Shown here piece by piece: positions 14,201 to 26,779 of a stretch of 64,000 bases of DNA; positions within the stretch are counted from its first letter, which is position 1, and the number at the start of each line of letters is the position of its first letter. The notes under the pieces were generated by a model, which made no database searches, was not told the origin of the DNA, and saw nothing but the letters and a program-made list of their open reading frames with translations. The DNA lies in NCBI GenBank assembly GCA_000499405.2, contig HG738140.1, positions 9,885,560 through 9,949,559 of the forward strand, read 5' to 3'. The position numbers and the translations under genes were made by a program. The DNA is from Onchocerca volvulus. Lineage: Eukaryota > Nematoda > Chromadorea > Rhabditida > Onchocercidae.

Positions 14201-14866
14201 CGTTTATACATCCGAATGAAACAATTATGCGCGTGCTGCATTAATTCTGTTTATCAATGATGGGCATATGTTGAGTTAAAAGTTAATAATTTCACATATT
14301 CCGTCAATCGTAGAGCATTATTTGATTTTCAATTAGTATCTTAGAGCAAATAATTTCCAGTTGAGTACATCAGAAATCAGTAAGCGACAAATGATAATAA
14401 TCAATCTTCTAAATTTCATTTCTTTTTTCTCCAATGAGAAAAGATTTTAATCCAGTATGCTGATGGGATTATAATAGAAAATTATACTGAAATTCTACTT
14501 TATTTCCAGATATCTCCAACGTCTATGCTTTTTTTTCTGATCTGAGTTGGCAAAAAAGTCCTAATTATTTCAATGGCCTTTATTTACAAACAAAATTAAC
14601 TTACGCTCCAACTTGATAGTTCCTTAAATTTCTTAATTTCATAAAATCAGATAAATGGATCATATATCTGAATAAAAAATAAAGCTTCAATGATCATATT
14701 CAACTTCGACTCTCCTTCTCAAAACATTTGCTGAAAAAATAATTATTTTTCTAAACTATTTTCTACCATTCTTTACTAACACAATAAAAACAACGAATTG
14801 CAAAAAATTATAAAAAATTTAATTCATTCCTTTTTAAATAAATTATAGTACAATATTAACAAAAAC
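11256..14866. other. Intergenic between convergent genes
   Basis: Between the doublecortin gene stop and the mto1 stop. The stretch 11500-11830 is less AT-rich and carries open frames on both strands (plus 11531-11824, minus 11482-11676); neither has a recognisable domain, and it could be 3' UTR. The remainder is AT-rich with nothing I can name. Confidence 0.4.
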
Positions 14867-15340
14867 CTACGGAGCTTTTAAAAAACTCAATAGTTCCATT
14901 AAAACTTCTGTTGTTGCACCAGGAACTCTGAAAGAAATATTCTAAATTGCTTTTATCAAAAAGAAAAGAAACTTAGAATAATAATGTTCCAAAACCAAAA
15001 CCTGGATGCTGCAGCAAGATTTTGAGGTCTCCAAAACTCCAATTTTTCTTTGCATTCCACAGAAACAGATTTCATTTTTGAATAATCAAAATCATCGGGA
15101 ATAACTGTAGCACATTCTTTGCGTATCTGCTCTATCTAAACACTATAACTATTATACATTCAATGTAATAAATGGAAATCGAAATAATATTGATTATAAA
15201 AATTTTTGGAATTAGAGGAGTAAAACTTGCATTACAAAAGAAGAACGGATTTTATACAATAATAATAAGAAATATGACTACTATTAGATCTCGTCAACTG
15301 ATCATCTTCCAACAACAGTAAGATTTCCTCTCTTAATTTG

Positions 15341-15372
<32 letters not shown>

Positions 15373-18300
15373 GAAAAAAATAAAGGTAACATAGGCTTGG
15401 AATTGAACAAAAACTTAAAAATTTTGGTATCGTAAATTTAGTTCCAACAAAATTCTCTAAAAATTTGAAATCCATCTTCTACTATTCATTACTTCATTAA
15501 ATGATTAAACTTTAACAAAAGTGTGCTCAACACTTCAAAAATTGAATGTCAACCAATAATGTAGAAAAAATATCACAGCCAACAGTGACAATCACCATCG
15601 TAATTCCTTATTTATATCGTAATACTCACTTTTGCCAAGGATTTATCCAGATAAAAATGATAAAATGCTTCGATCTTTAACCGGTGCTCGATTTCTTCAT
15701 TTTCCAATAATCTTCCTAACTCAACAGGGATTGCTTTCCGAATTTCCGCGAAGTCTATTTCGTAACGACATATTAAATCAAACGCACTGTATACTGCAAA
15801 TAAAAATATAGATATTTTTTAATTTCAAAACCAGTAATAAACGAATATATCGAAAATTTGCATACAAAAACAAAAAGTGTAAAAGATGAACTGAGTCTCA
15901 TTAGTTGAAATAATGTGAAAATTTAAATACTTATGATTTCCACTTATGATTTTGTATCTTCTCATGGTAATACTTATGATTTCCACTTATGATTTTGTAT
16001 CTTCTTATGGTAATACTTATGATTTCCACTTATGATTTTGTATCTTCTCATGGTAATACTAAATATCTACATTTTACTAAATATATATTGTTGTTTTTTC
16101 TCCCATACATCATATTGATATTTTGCTTCTAACCTTTTGCTGCTCGAACATTTTCTAAATGCGGTATAAATTTTTTCCAAAAGTTCATCGGATATCTCAA
16201 GGATTTTAGCAAATTCTGTGCTTCATTATACGCAGATAGTATTTTTAAGAAGTGATTATAACGATGCTCGGATATAGCTCCTTGTTGATAACCCTTTTTC
16301 GTCAACCTCATGTCCGCATTGTCTGGCCTAGAACTCATAGTTTCGATCATCATTTGGTCAGAACCTATAGAAATTTCGCATCTCATTTTCAGAACCAGAA
16401 TGATCATAAAAACTACATAAATTTTTTCTAAAAATTATAGCTCAATAATTTAGCGAAATAAAGAGAAATTATACTAAAACACTAAATATTACCGCAAATG
16501 TAATCTTAATTCAGCTCTCGAAGTAAACATTCGGTATGGCTCTGAAGTGCCAAGACTAGTCAAATCATCAATCAATACACCAATGTAACCTTCTGTTCTA
16601 TCAATAACAAATGGTTTTTTATTTTGACTTGATGCTGCCGCATTTATTCCAGCTACAATGCCTAAAATAAATAGTAATGGATTAAGACAATTGACATAAA
16701 TGATAAATAATTTTTAAACATTATAATTTTTATTTAACAAAAGTTACCAATCCTGTTTTATAAAATAATATTTAGGAGCCTCAACAACATTCAGCATTAT
16801 TTTTATACAATCGAAATATGGAATTTCAAGTTTTCCTTTGATCGATACAATCTATTCTTAATGCTCAGAATGTCATAAATTTGAAAAATAAAAATAAAAA
16901 TAAAATAGAAGAATAAGAAAATCAAATATCAAAACAGAAAAAATTAACATATATGAACCTTGTGCTGCAGCTTCTTCGTATCCTGTGGTACCATTAATCT
17001 GACCTGCAAAAAACAAACTATCTACAAGCTTGGTCTGCAAAGTTGGCTTAAGCTGTTTTGGATCTACATAATCATATTCAACGCCGTAGCCAGCCTCTGA
17101 TAGTTCGACATTTTCTAAACCTGGTATGCAACGGTACACTTCGAGCTGCACTTCCGGTGCAAACGTCATCGACATACCTTGCGGATAAATTAAATCAGAA
17201 TCTAAACCTTCGTGTTCCAAAAAAACCTGAAAAGTTTTTTTCCGATTTTATTTATTTCAATGAATAAATCAAAATGAAGTTTTCCGCTATCAAGAGTTGA
17301 AAAAAGTACTTAGTTTTCAATTTGTTTATATTCATATTGTCTGTTTAATATTTCAGTGTTTTCACTTCTGTGATCTATAGATAAATATTGGAAGTCTTAC
17401 ATCTCATAGTTTCCGTTGTTTACTATCATAGAATATACTGAAATATTCGTTTTTAGATACATTAAGTCCATCTAAGCTGATGAAAACTGTTAAAAATTAA
17501 ACTCAATCATCATTTTGTTCCTCTTAAACCTTTTAGGCCAAACATTACAAAAATATAAAGATGAACCCTGTGGTTAAGATGAGGGAAACGGATAACTTTT
17601 GATTCAAGAGAGGGGCAATAACGCGGGCCATTTGCTTCGCTACGAATATAACTGCGTTCGTTGAAATGTTTCAATACCACTTCGGCAAGGCGATTATTCG
17701 TATAACCCAAATATGACGGTAACTAAATATTGTATCACTTTATAAAAACAAAAGCATGGAAGTGAAGATGAAAAATGATGAGAATAAAAATATCATTAAA
17801 TTTTTGTCCTTAAAAGAAGCTCAAAATGAAAATGAAAAATTAAAGAAAGGCCAATAATATAAAAACCAATATTTCAAAAAAATCACGGGAGAATAATGAA
17901 GCAAATAGAATTGATTAGCAAGCTAACTTGTTCATGATAAGAAAGCCAGATATTTTCTGTCAAAAACGAAAATGGAATCGGCTTCAGATCTGGATTTTGA
18001 GGAGTAAATTTGTTAAAATCTATTGTTTTCTTAAATAAACGTGCTGGAGTACCTGTGCGAAAACGTCCTAACTTGAAACCAAGCCTCTTAAAGGTTTCAG
18101 AAAGTTTTGAACTAGCCTGCAAAAAAAAAAAAGATTCAGCAATTTTACTGCTTCCAATTTTCAACATTTGATTGCTACGATATTAAACTGAAGACGATGA
18201 AAACGAAAAAAAAGCAACGCTTTTTGCATTCCCTCTCTAGAAAAGACCTAGAGAAATATCGGTCCTTAGTCAACGCTGCGGAAGTTTGTGTCAATTTAAG

Positions 18301-19579
18301 CTAATTCTAAATTAATTTTAATCTCCTATTTGTTCTGTTCGACATTCACTTTTTGTATGACTGCAATTAACAAAACATGAGTATTTCTAAATTATAACAT
18401 GAATTATTAAAAAAGCATTAAATATGTCTAACCTTTTCATCCAGACGCCCAGCAGCATAACTTTCTGATCCTCGAAAAAGTTTTCCGCCTAAAAAAGTTC
18501 CTGTTGTTACTACAACCGCCTTTGCCTTTAGAATCTGAAATTTAAAAAATCGAAAAAAAATTTAGAAGATTGAAGTTGATAAATGTAAAGCATATATTTC
18601 CGATTCAATAGATTTGGTTATAAAATATATTAATGCCATAAGATAAGCCAGTATAATCGTACCTGACCATCAGCTACAACCCCAACAACTTGTGGTGATT
18701 CTCCTTCTTTATATTCGATAATCAGATCATCAACTGTTTTCTCCATTACATTCAAGCCTTCCGTACGACTCAGAATTTCCTGAACAGATAATTTCGTTAG
18801 CTTTGGATATTACTAATAAAGAATTTTACTTGGGGAAGCGAATATACTTGAAATTGCAATAACCGATAATTTTTCCTCTAAAGATTGCGTAACCTATTTA
18901 TGTCGAAATTTATCGCATATTGGAATTAAAATTTGGTAGATTTATGAAGAAAAAAATATTACATGTTGCATATATTCCTTATACAGTTTTCTGTCAATCT
19001 GCGCTCGAAGGCCCAGCACAGCTGGTCCATGCGAGGCATTCAATGCGTGATAATTTATGGCTGATTTATCACAAATTCTTCCACATAGTCCATCCAGTGC
19101 GTCTACTTCGCGTATAAGATGTCCTTATAACAGATGAAATTATTTTTATGTCCTTAAAATAGATGAAAAAACTAAATTTCTCGATTTCTTCCTCTTCAAC
19201 TATTTCATTCTTCATAATATAAACGAAAACTTTTGATTTTTTATGATCTAAATGAATCTCTTGTAATAGAATAGTCGTAACTTATGTCACTTATGGATGT
19301 TCTCCTACAACTGGATCAGAAAATCGAATCTCAAACATATGAATTACCTTTGCCAACTCCACCGAAACTTGGATTACATGACATTTCACCGATCGTATCC
19401 TTCTTGCTAGTCAACATTAATGTATTAGCGGAACATCTAGCAGCTGCAGAAGCAGCTTCGCAACCAGCATGTCCACCACCAATTACAATAACATCGTAAT
19501 TTACTGCTTCATTCCTAGCTATTAATGTTGATAATGTCCTTCGAAGCATACGAACCTTTAATAAAGTAAACTGTTGCAT
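14867..19579 (-). CDS. mto1: Mitochondrial tRNA uridine-34 modification enzyme MTO1/MnmG
   Basis: Twelve exons (19579-19348, 19123-18963, 18779-18663, 18534-18433, 18116-17928, 17722-17567, 17226-16959, 16661-16493, 16327-16134, 15793-15630, 15135-15002, 14927-14867) join in frame to 648 residues, normal for the family. The N-terminus is basic and hydrophobic, like a mitochondrial targeting peptide. An FAD-binding Rossmann motif, [16 protein letters not shown], begins at residue 28. Family signatures follow in order: [50 protein letters not shown] with the conserved cysteine, [29 protein letters not shown], and the C-terminal tRNA-binding helical region ([10 protein letters not shown]). With a GTPBP3/MnmE partner this FAD enzyme builds the 5-taurinomethyl or carboxymethylaminomethyl group on wobble uridine. 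The C. elegans orthologue is mtcu-2. One intron carries a 43-bp tandem repeat. Assignment is secure. Confidence 0.95.
15928..16056. repeat. Three-copy 43-bp tandem repeat
   Basis: Copies at 15928-15970, 15971-16013 and 16014-16056 begin TACTTATGATTTCC. Copy 2 differs by one C-to-T change near its end. The array lies wholly inside the mto1 intron between exons 9 and 10. Confidence 0.95.
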
Positions 19580-20572
19580 TGACACTTACACAATATGCAT
19601 GCATCAGGATTGCCTCATACAGTCTACAATACATATGTAAAGATGCGCGTATATATTACGCATTATTGTGAAAGTTCATTTTTGCGAGATACATGTGAGC
19701 CATCATATTTCCTTAAAAATTCTCGAGAAAAACCTACAAGTTTGAATGAATCAATGTGAAAATGCCAAAAAAAAAAAGAAAAAAAACACACACATGATAT
19801 CATGTTGGTGTTTCGAGTTTTTTTTTTTTTTACGTTGTAAAAAAAAAAAAAAATTTGTATAAAATTTACAAAAATTTTGTAGTTTAAAAAAATTTTGTAA
19901 TTTTGTAAATGTAAAAAATAAATTTTATAAAAAAAAATTATGTTATCTACCAGCCATAGCTTACATATATTATTGAAACATTTTATATACAATGTATATT
20001 TCTAAATAGATGATACCAATCTACTAGAGAATGTCGAAAAGAAAATTATCGTTTATTTGAAGAACGACGAAAGATAAATGTTTATTTTACTTAGTAAAGG
20101 ATAACGCTGAGAGTTTTCGTGAGATAAAATGAACAAAGCAACAAATAATTGAAATACAAAATTTAAAGCACTGATGGATTCGTAAAGCTCGTGGCATACG
20201 AAAAAATTTAATAAAACAAAATTTGAATGAAATTCTATCAAAAATATGTTCATTTGATGTAGTATTAAAATAATAAAATAAGAAAATGTGTATAAGGAAT
20301 AGATAGTTAGTTATAGTGATTTTAATTTTGCAATTCTAATATGCAATTATGAACTATTTTAAACAAAACAAAACATGGCAGTTAAAGTAAAAAGAGGCAT
20401 AGATTCCACGAAAAAAAAGTGACTGGCAATGAAGCAGTATAAAAACAGTGAAATGAAATGAACAAAATTGAGATTAAATGCTCAAAATGTGAATTTCAAA
20501 ACAGCTCAAACAGATCCCAAATAATTTGTTTAAAGCGGAGATAATTTTAAAAAATTTTTCCGCAAAAGTATT
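19580..20572. other. Intergenic, low-complexity AT tract
   Basis: Upstream of mto1 and downstream of PLOD copy A. Homopolymer A and T runs and short TTTTGTA-like motifs fill about 19770-19960. No gene seen. Confidence 0.5.
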
Positions 20573-23500
20573 TTACGGGTTGAGGAAGGACACAGCGACA
20601 TATCGAGTTCCACTGGTAACTGGAAGACTTTCATGCAAATGAGTCAACCGTCCCGGAAACATGGCTGCATACCCTAAATTAAAAATTTATGAAAAAAAGA
20701 GATCTAAATTGTGATAAACGATAAATTATTGATTAAAAAAAGTACTGAAACATAAGTATTATCAAATTTCTCCGACGAACTAAGACAAAATTATAAAACT
20801 CCTGCGACAAAATAAGAAATTTTATGACAAAAATAAGGAATAGAAAATACCAATCTGATTAGCGGGAATTGTGCAATTATAGCGAACATAATGAACACCA
20901 CCACCTTCGTAGTCTCTATCACGCTTATTCAAAGAAATATCCACGGTATATGTTGAAGCATCATGATGAGTTCGCAACGAGAATTGCTCATTTCGATTGT
21001 ATCGAACAACAAATATCATTCTTGCTTCTACTGGCTATAATAACTTGAAAGTTTCTTTCATCGCTAAAATAAAATCAGTCCCATCTTTTGTGGTATTAAC
21101 ATATAAAGAAATTACCAATCTTACCAGCAAAACTGTACAATTATTGAGAACATAACGTGTGTCACTTTTGCACAGTATGCATAAATCATAAATATCTCAT
21201 TGAAGAGATGCTTCATCCTGCTTAATATAATTTTATGATAAGTAGAAATACATTTAGTTTACAATATTATCATAGAAATAATTCATCAAAGCAATATCTA
21301 TAAGCGAACTGATTGGATTTACAAATGCTGGTAGACGCAAGAAACACTATAGATACAGAAATAGATGTGTTATGAACAGATAATAGATGGATGTGTTACC
21401 TTTTGATAATATCCGATGAAGAGCTTTTCTTGCATTGGACGAACATATTCATCAAGAAAATACAACCATTCTTTTTCAAAATTTATTTGATACATATGGA
21501 TGTCAACAGTTGGTACATTTTCATATCCACTAGCTAAACGATCGTCCTGTAAAGCCAATCAATTTTCTGTTCAAATATTTCTTGACAGAAATTATCAACA
21601 TCTTATGAGTTTGAAAAAATAACAAATCATTATATCACTAGAATTCGTGATATTCGAAAACAAAAGAATTAAAGGAAAAATTTCTCCCTACTTTTCTGAT
21701 TTTGACATTTATTTTTTTGATTTAGAAATTTTAAATAGTATAAGGCACTTGAGATTTTCTAAGAAGCTCCAACTTTAGGGAAAAAGTTCCACATTTATAA
21801 AAAACCTTACCCTATTTTTTCCACTTGACCAGTGCCCATAATGCTCCATTTCTTCAATTAATTCCTTTGTGAAGTTTTCAGAAATTAAAGGATAATCATA
21901 AACATCCGGACATGGTTGAGGGATGTCTCTGCTGTTCAATGCTTCATAATATTTTGGATGTATGTAACGCTGTTCCCATATCTGAAATAAAGTGGTAATA
22001 AATCGAGCCAGGATTCAAAAACTTCACAAACTAGATACAATCACTGAAGAATTACCATGTTATATTATTCTGTATAAAAATTATAGCTATTTTTTAAAAC
22101 TACTGCTAAAATTCCAGTTTTTTATAATAAGATCTTTCAGATTTAAGGAACTAACATGTCGATTATTGAATATTTCATACATCTCTGGATGTAATCTCTC
22201 ATTACTATTGACGAAATTTTCAGCATCAACCAAAAAACCATAATAGCGCTGATTGACAACATACATGAAATATCCCTAAATAATTAATCATCGATATCTT
22301 TGAATAGTTAATTGTAACATATAACAATAAACTCTTCGTAAGTCTGAAACAAAGAATTCCTTTAAAAATATTAAGAAAATTCTCTTTTGCTTAAAAAATA
22401 TTCATTAACTTTGATCAATTATAATTAAATAGAAAATTTTACCATCGCTCGTGCATATTCACAAAAACTCATATCGGCATCAACCATTACGTTAAAGGTG
22501 TAGCTATTTTCAAGCATTTTGACCTGGAATTTTGCGACATTTCTCGCATTATACAAATGCATATATGGACTACTGTATTTGTTTAAGAACTGCAAATCAT
22601 AAATTAATTTTAAAAAATCAACCTTATCTTTATTGATAAGTACAGCTTTGCTGATGTAAGGTACATTCCATATTCCCACTCGTTTTCCATCTACTATTTC
22701 AATATAGTCCTCTGAACGTGAGTAATATCCATTATTGTCTAGCGCACCCCAAAAGTTTGAAAACAGTTTGCCATGGAGAGTTAATAATGGAGCAATGATA
22801 TTACTGAAAACAAATTTCAAAGTTGCTAAAAATTCTACAAAAAAATTTAATCGCACTTGTCCAATTGATGACTAATGGTAGTTTGGGAGAGAATCACTCA
22901 GAATCTAAAATTCATTTCAAAATATATAAATTTTGGAACCATTCGAAAATTCTTTAGCAGTGATGGCTGATAGTAGGAGTTTTTCATTGTCGAGAATATT
23001 TAACACTAAAAATCATACAATTTCCCAACAGTGGCAGTTTCAACCAAAAATTGTAGCGTTTCAGGTATTATTAGATGAACATCGCCATCAAGCATGAATA
23101 CAAAATCATTTGAAGCTTTTTTAGTAAAAATCCTGAAATTCTGGAATTATTTAGTAAAGATTAAAAAAATACTCCGGAAACTATGCAAAATTTTGCACAA
23201 AACTTAAACTAATAAAATATATAAGTGCAAGAAAATTAAAAATACCAACAAAGCAGCCTTCCTGGCTTCTCTTTCATCCAGTTCAGTATCACTGCTAATA
23301 TATTCTACTGTTCGATACAGTTTTTTGGCATTTTTCACAAATTCTTCGACCTAAAAAAAATTGAGATGCAAAATTTGCAATATACAAGTATTATAACAGA
23401 ATATAAGAAAAAGCATGGCACTATCAAATAAAGACATGCGCTCCATTCTAAATGTTTAGTAAGTAAAATTCATATTAAATTAACTATTCAAATGATTGTG

Positions 23501-25573
23501 AATTTTATACGATAAGGCTGAAGATGTTAAAAAAAATTGTATACAGTTTTCGGCAAATTCAAAATCAAAATTATTCCATTAGAAAAAAACTTACATCTTT
23601 ATTATTATACTTTTGATTGTTATAAATATAAAGATCAATTTTGGAAGTGGGATAAGTTATGTAGCTTACTGTTGCCAAAAATTCTCGCACAAAGGGAATT
23701 GGTTTAGCAATAAAAAGTGCTAGTGTAACCGATGGCCACGTGTTTTTCGATGTTCTCTATAAAAATATCTGTTACGAACCGACACGTCCCAAATCTTTTC
23801 ACAGTATTCTACTACAATTATCACTTGTATTTATTATTATTTGTCATTATTTATAACAATCATTACTTATGAAAGTTCGTCCACATATATAATCAGTTTC
23901 AGGCTCGGAATTTGGAATTATAAACAACTTTAAACAAATAACTTACTAGCAAGCAGCTGACGCCACATTGTAGATAGCCATTTTCGGCTGACCAGGCCTT
24001 ACCAATATAGTTACCTAAGTAATTTAGTAGTTGACTTCTTTTGCTACTTCCTAGGATTATTGATGGATGGGTGTTTCGTAGGAAGTTGTGCACCTAAAAA
24101 ATTCTATTATGAAAAAATCATCGCATGATGCTGCTTGTTATAAAAATTTTCCAATATGAGTTAAAAAAACGTTTACGCAACGCAACAATTCTATTAAATT
24201 TGCGAAAAACTGAAAAGTTAAGGTAATAGAAAAATAAATAAAATAACAGTGTAGGCACAACTTTAGATAAGATCAAAAACTGACATATGCATCGCCATTG
24301 TCATGAAATGAGAGCATGACCTCAGAACTGGCATTATCGATATTTTGAAACAATATTCTTTTTACATCAAACGTCAATCCCAAGGTGTTCTGTAAAATAA
24401 ATTTGAAAAACTGGATAAACCGCCGATATACTATAGTGCCAAATAAATTAAATTTTCAGAACAGCCGATCATCTTTGCAATATTTGAAAAAAAAAAATTT
24501 CAATTCTCTTCATAAGTTTTGAGATCAATCTCTTTAAAAATTTGAAATTATTGAGAAAATATAAGGCTAGTTTACCACTGAATTATCAGAATACAAGCTG
24601 CTGTATGATAAAACTTTGTCATCTTGTGATCCAACAAAGTGAAGCACATTTAAAATATTTGGGACAAAACCGATTAAAGCGACTGACCGAACTTCACTAA
24701 ACAATAATTCGAATGAACCGTTTCTAACAAACCCTTGAAATAATTTAGATAAGCCAGATAGTACAATAAATCGAATTCATTTAACTAAATATTTTAATAT
24801 TTCAACCACTTACTCTTGCTTTGATATCATCTTTGATGTAAGGAGTGCACGACAATTGCTGCACGCATTAAGAAACTGACAAATAATATCATTTTCATCC
24901 GATGCAATAATAGCATCAAATCTAAAGAGATGTTGCAATTGGATATTAAATTGATCGAACCAGGAATTTCAATGCACCTTGAAATTAATGAGTCAAAGTT
25001 TCTTACAAAAAAGAATGACCTTTGCTACAATATAACAAAACAAATGATTTCGAAATGTTAACCCATCAATAATGAGCAAAATAGTTGAGTTTGATGCTCC
25101 GAATATGTTAAGCTCTGCTGTCAACATTCGTAATAATTTTCCGATGTTCTAAATTGATGGAAATGATTAGATTTTTCATGATTTCAATGAATAACAAAAA
25201 GATAAAAAAAATAAATTGAAGAGAAAACAATAGAAATCTTGAAATAATCATTTGAATTTGCATTATATGCATTCGTTGTTAACTTGTCGGCTCGACAAAA
25301 TATATTAATTTAAGTCAATGAGTTTAGCAAAATAAACGCAAAGAAAACACAAACTTTTCGACTTTCATGCCAACTAGTAGAACTCCGTCCAAAATCGAAA
25401 ATCTTGAAATCGATGTTATAACGTTCAGTTGAACATCTCAATCTCTCTAAAGCATCATTATTGCTATTGCTCAAAGCGAATATAATTAATTTATAAACAG
25501 ACGAGTCACATTTGTCTGTTAACGACGATGACACAAAAATTACAAGCCATATGACCAATGAATATATTGCCAT
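20573..25573 (-). CDS. PLOD-like lysyl hydroxylase, copy A, degenerate GT domain
   Basis: Sixteen exons (25573-25355, 25148-25063, 24921-24814, 24696-24576, 24389-24285, 24093-23947, 23756-23595, 23350-23250, 23132-23019, 22803-22623, 22523-22443, 22275-22156, 21981-21811, 21546-21400, 21034-20851, 20673-20573) join to 715 residues with a signal peptide. The C-terminal 2-oxoglutarate/Fe(II) domain looks active: HHDAST at residue 644 supplies His644 and Asp646, LTHLHE supplies His696, and Arg706 should bind 2-oxoglutarate. The middle domain keeps DGDVHL. The N-terminal glycosyltransferase domain has decayed: the HGNGP motif, whose His binds Mn2+ in human LH3, reads LGSSK (around residue 227); the SYD of DxxD is GFD; the GGGQK segment is gone; the poly-Asp DDDQL is reduced to DDKVL; and the segment before the LNSG motif is shortened. 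It should hydroxylate collagen lysines in the ER but probably not glycosylate them (inference). It is the downstream member of a tandem pair. Confidence 0.88.
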
Positions 25574-26779
25574 TGATGAAGCTGGTTTGAAATATGATCA
25601 AATTAATCGCTGAAAAAACTTTTAAACTGAAGAATTCGACAAGGTCTTGCAATTAAGATGTTAATGAATAGTATTGGAAATGAGTAAAATTATCGATGAT
25701 TGCTATAACATTTCAATAACGTTCAAATTTCATTCCAGATTTTCAGAAAAATGGAACTTTATCAGTCACGCTGCAACAAATTAAACCACAACAATTCAAA
25801 TACTTCTACGATTCCATTCTTTGATATTAATACCATTCATTTGAAAGTTCACACAGGAAACTTCATAAACGAAACTTTGGAGACTGAATTATTTTTTCTG
25901 GCTCATTATAAATTATCCTAACAATTTTGAGTGATATAATAAGCATAAAATGATGTATACAATATTATTATCTTCCCAATAATTTAGCTTATTCAAAACC
26001 CTGTACAGTCTTTTTCCAATCCTTCGTCTATATCATTAAAAATAGTGTCATTCTGCTCTTAAAAAAAAAAAAACTGGGAAGATTTCAGGCGGAAATATCG
26101 CTAAGAAGACTGATATCACTATCAATAATGCAGTATCTTATGTATTTAAATTTACTGATGACAGTCTTTTGACAAAGAGATAAATAAATAAGAAAACAGA
26201 AAATAGAAGGACTGAAGTAATTCCCGAAATATGTTCTATGATCCGCGAATGACATTTTTATCTTAATTCATGATTAAAAATCAAATTTGCAAAGGTAAAT
26301 TTTCAGTTAGAAGTGACCGATGAGCTGCTCAGTAGCTCTAAGGACAAATCAATTCACAAAATAAACAAATTTAAATATCCGAAGTATTAGGACAAATGCA
26401 AATTAGGTTACAACATTGTTTTATGATAAAGTATGATTTATTTAAGTTAGACAAAAATAACTTGAGGAATCCAAAATTGCACTTTTCTAAAACGGCCAAA
26501 CATTTGAAACAATGAAAGAAAAGAATGAAGCAATATTAAACCGGGATCAATGACAAGATCAAAATGGTTTAAAATTCATCGAAAAATTCACCATTTACTG
26601 ACAAGCCTAAATTATCAAAAATTCAAGTTCAAAGAAAACAACTTTTTAAACAAGAACCGATTCTACATTTTGAACTCATATTTGAAGCTGGAAAATAAGA
26701 AATGGAAATAAAAATCAAAAAATTGAAAAAAAAAAAACAAGGAAAGTTAATAAAAGCATTTAAAGCATAGTGAATAAAG
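25574..26779. other. Spacer between tandem PLOD genes
   Basis: About 1.2 kb holding the 5' flank of copy A and the 3' flank of copy B. AT-rich, with no coding signal. An AG lies 9 bases before the copy A ATG and could serve as a leader acceptor. Confidence 0.45.

Noticed and set aside
22425..22856. Single 143-codon open frame in PLOD copy A
   Set aside because: It is two exons plus an intron that happens to have no stop. The homologous junction in copy B and the phase match show that 22524-22622 is intronic.
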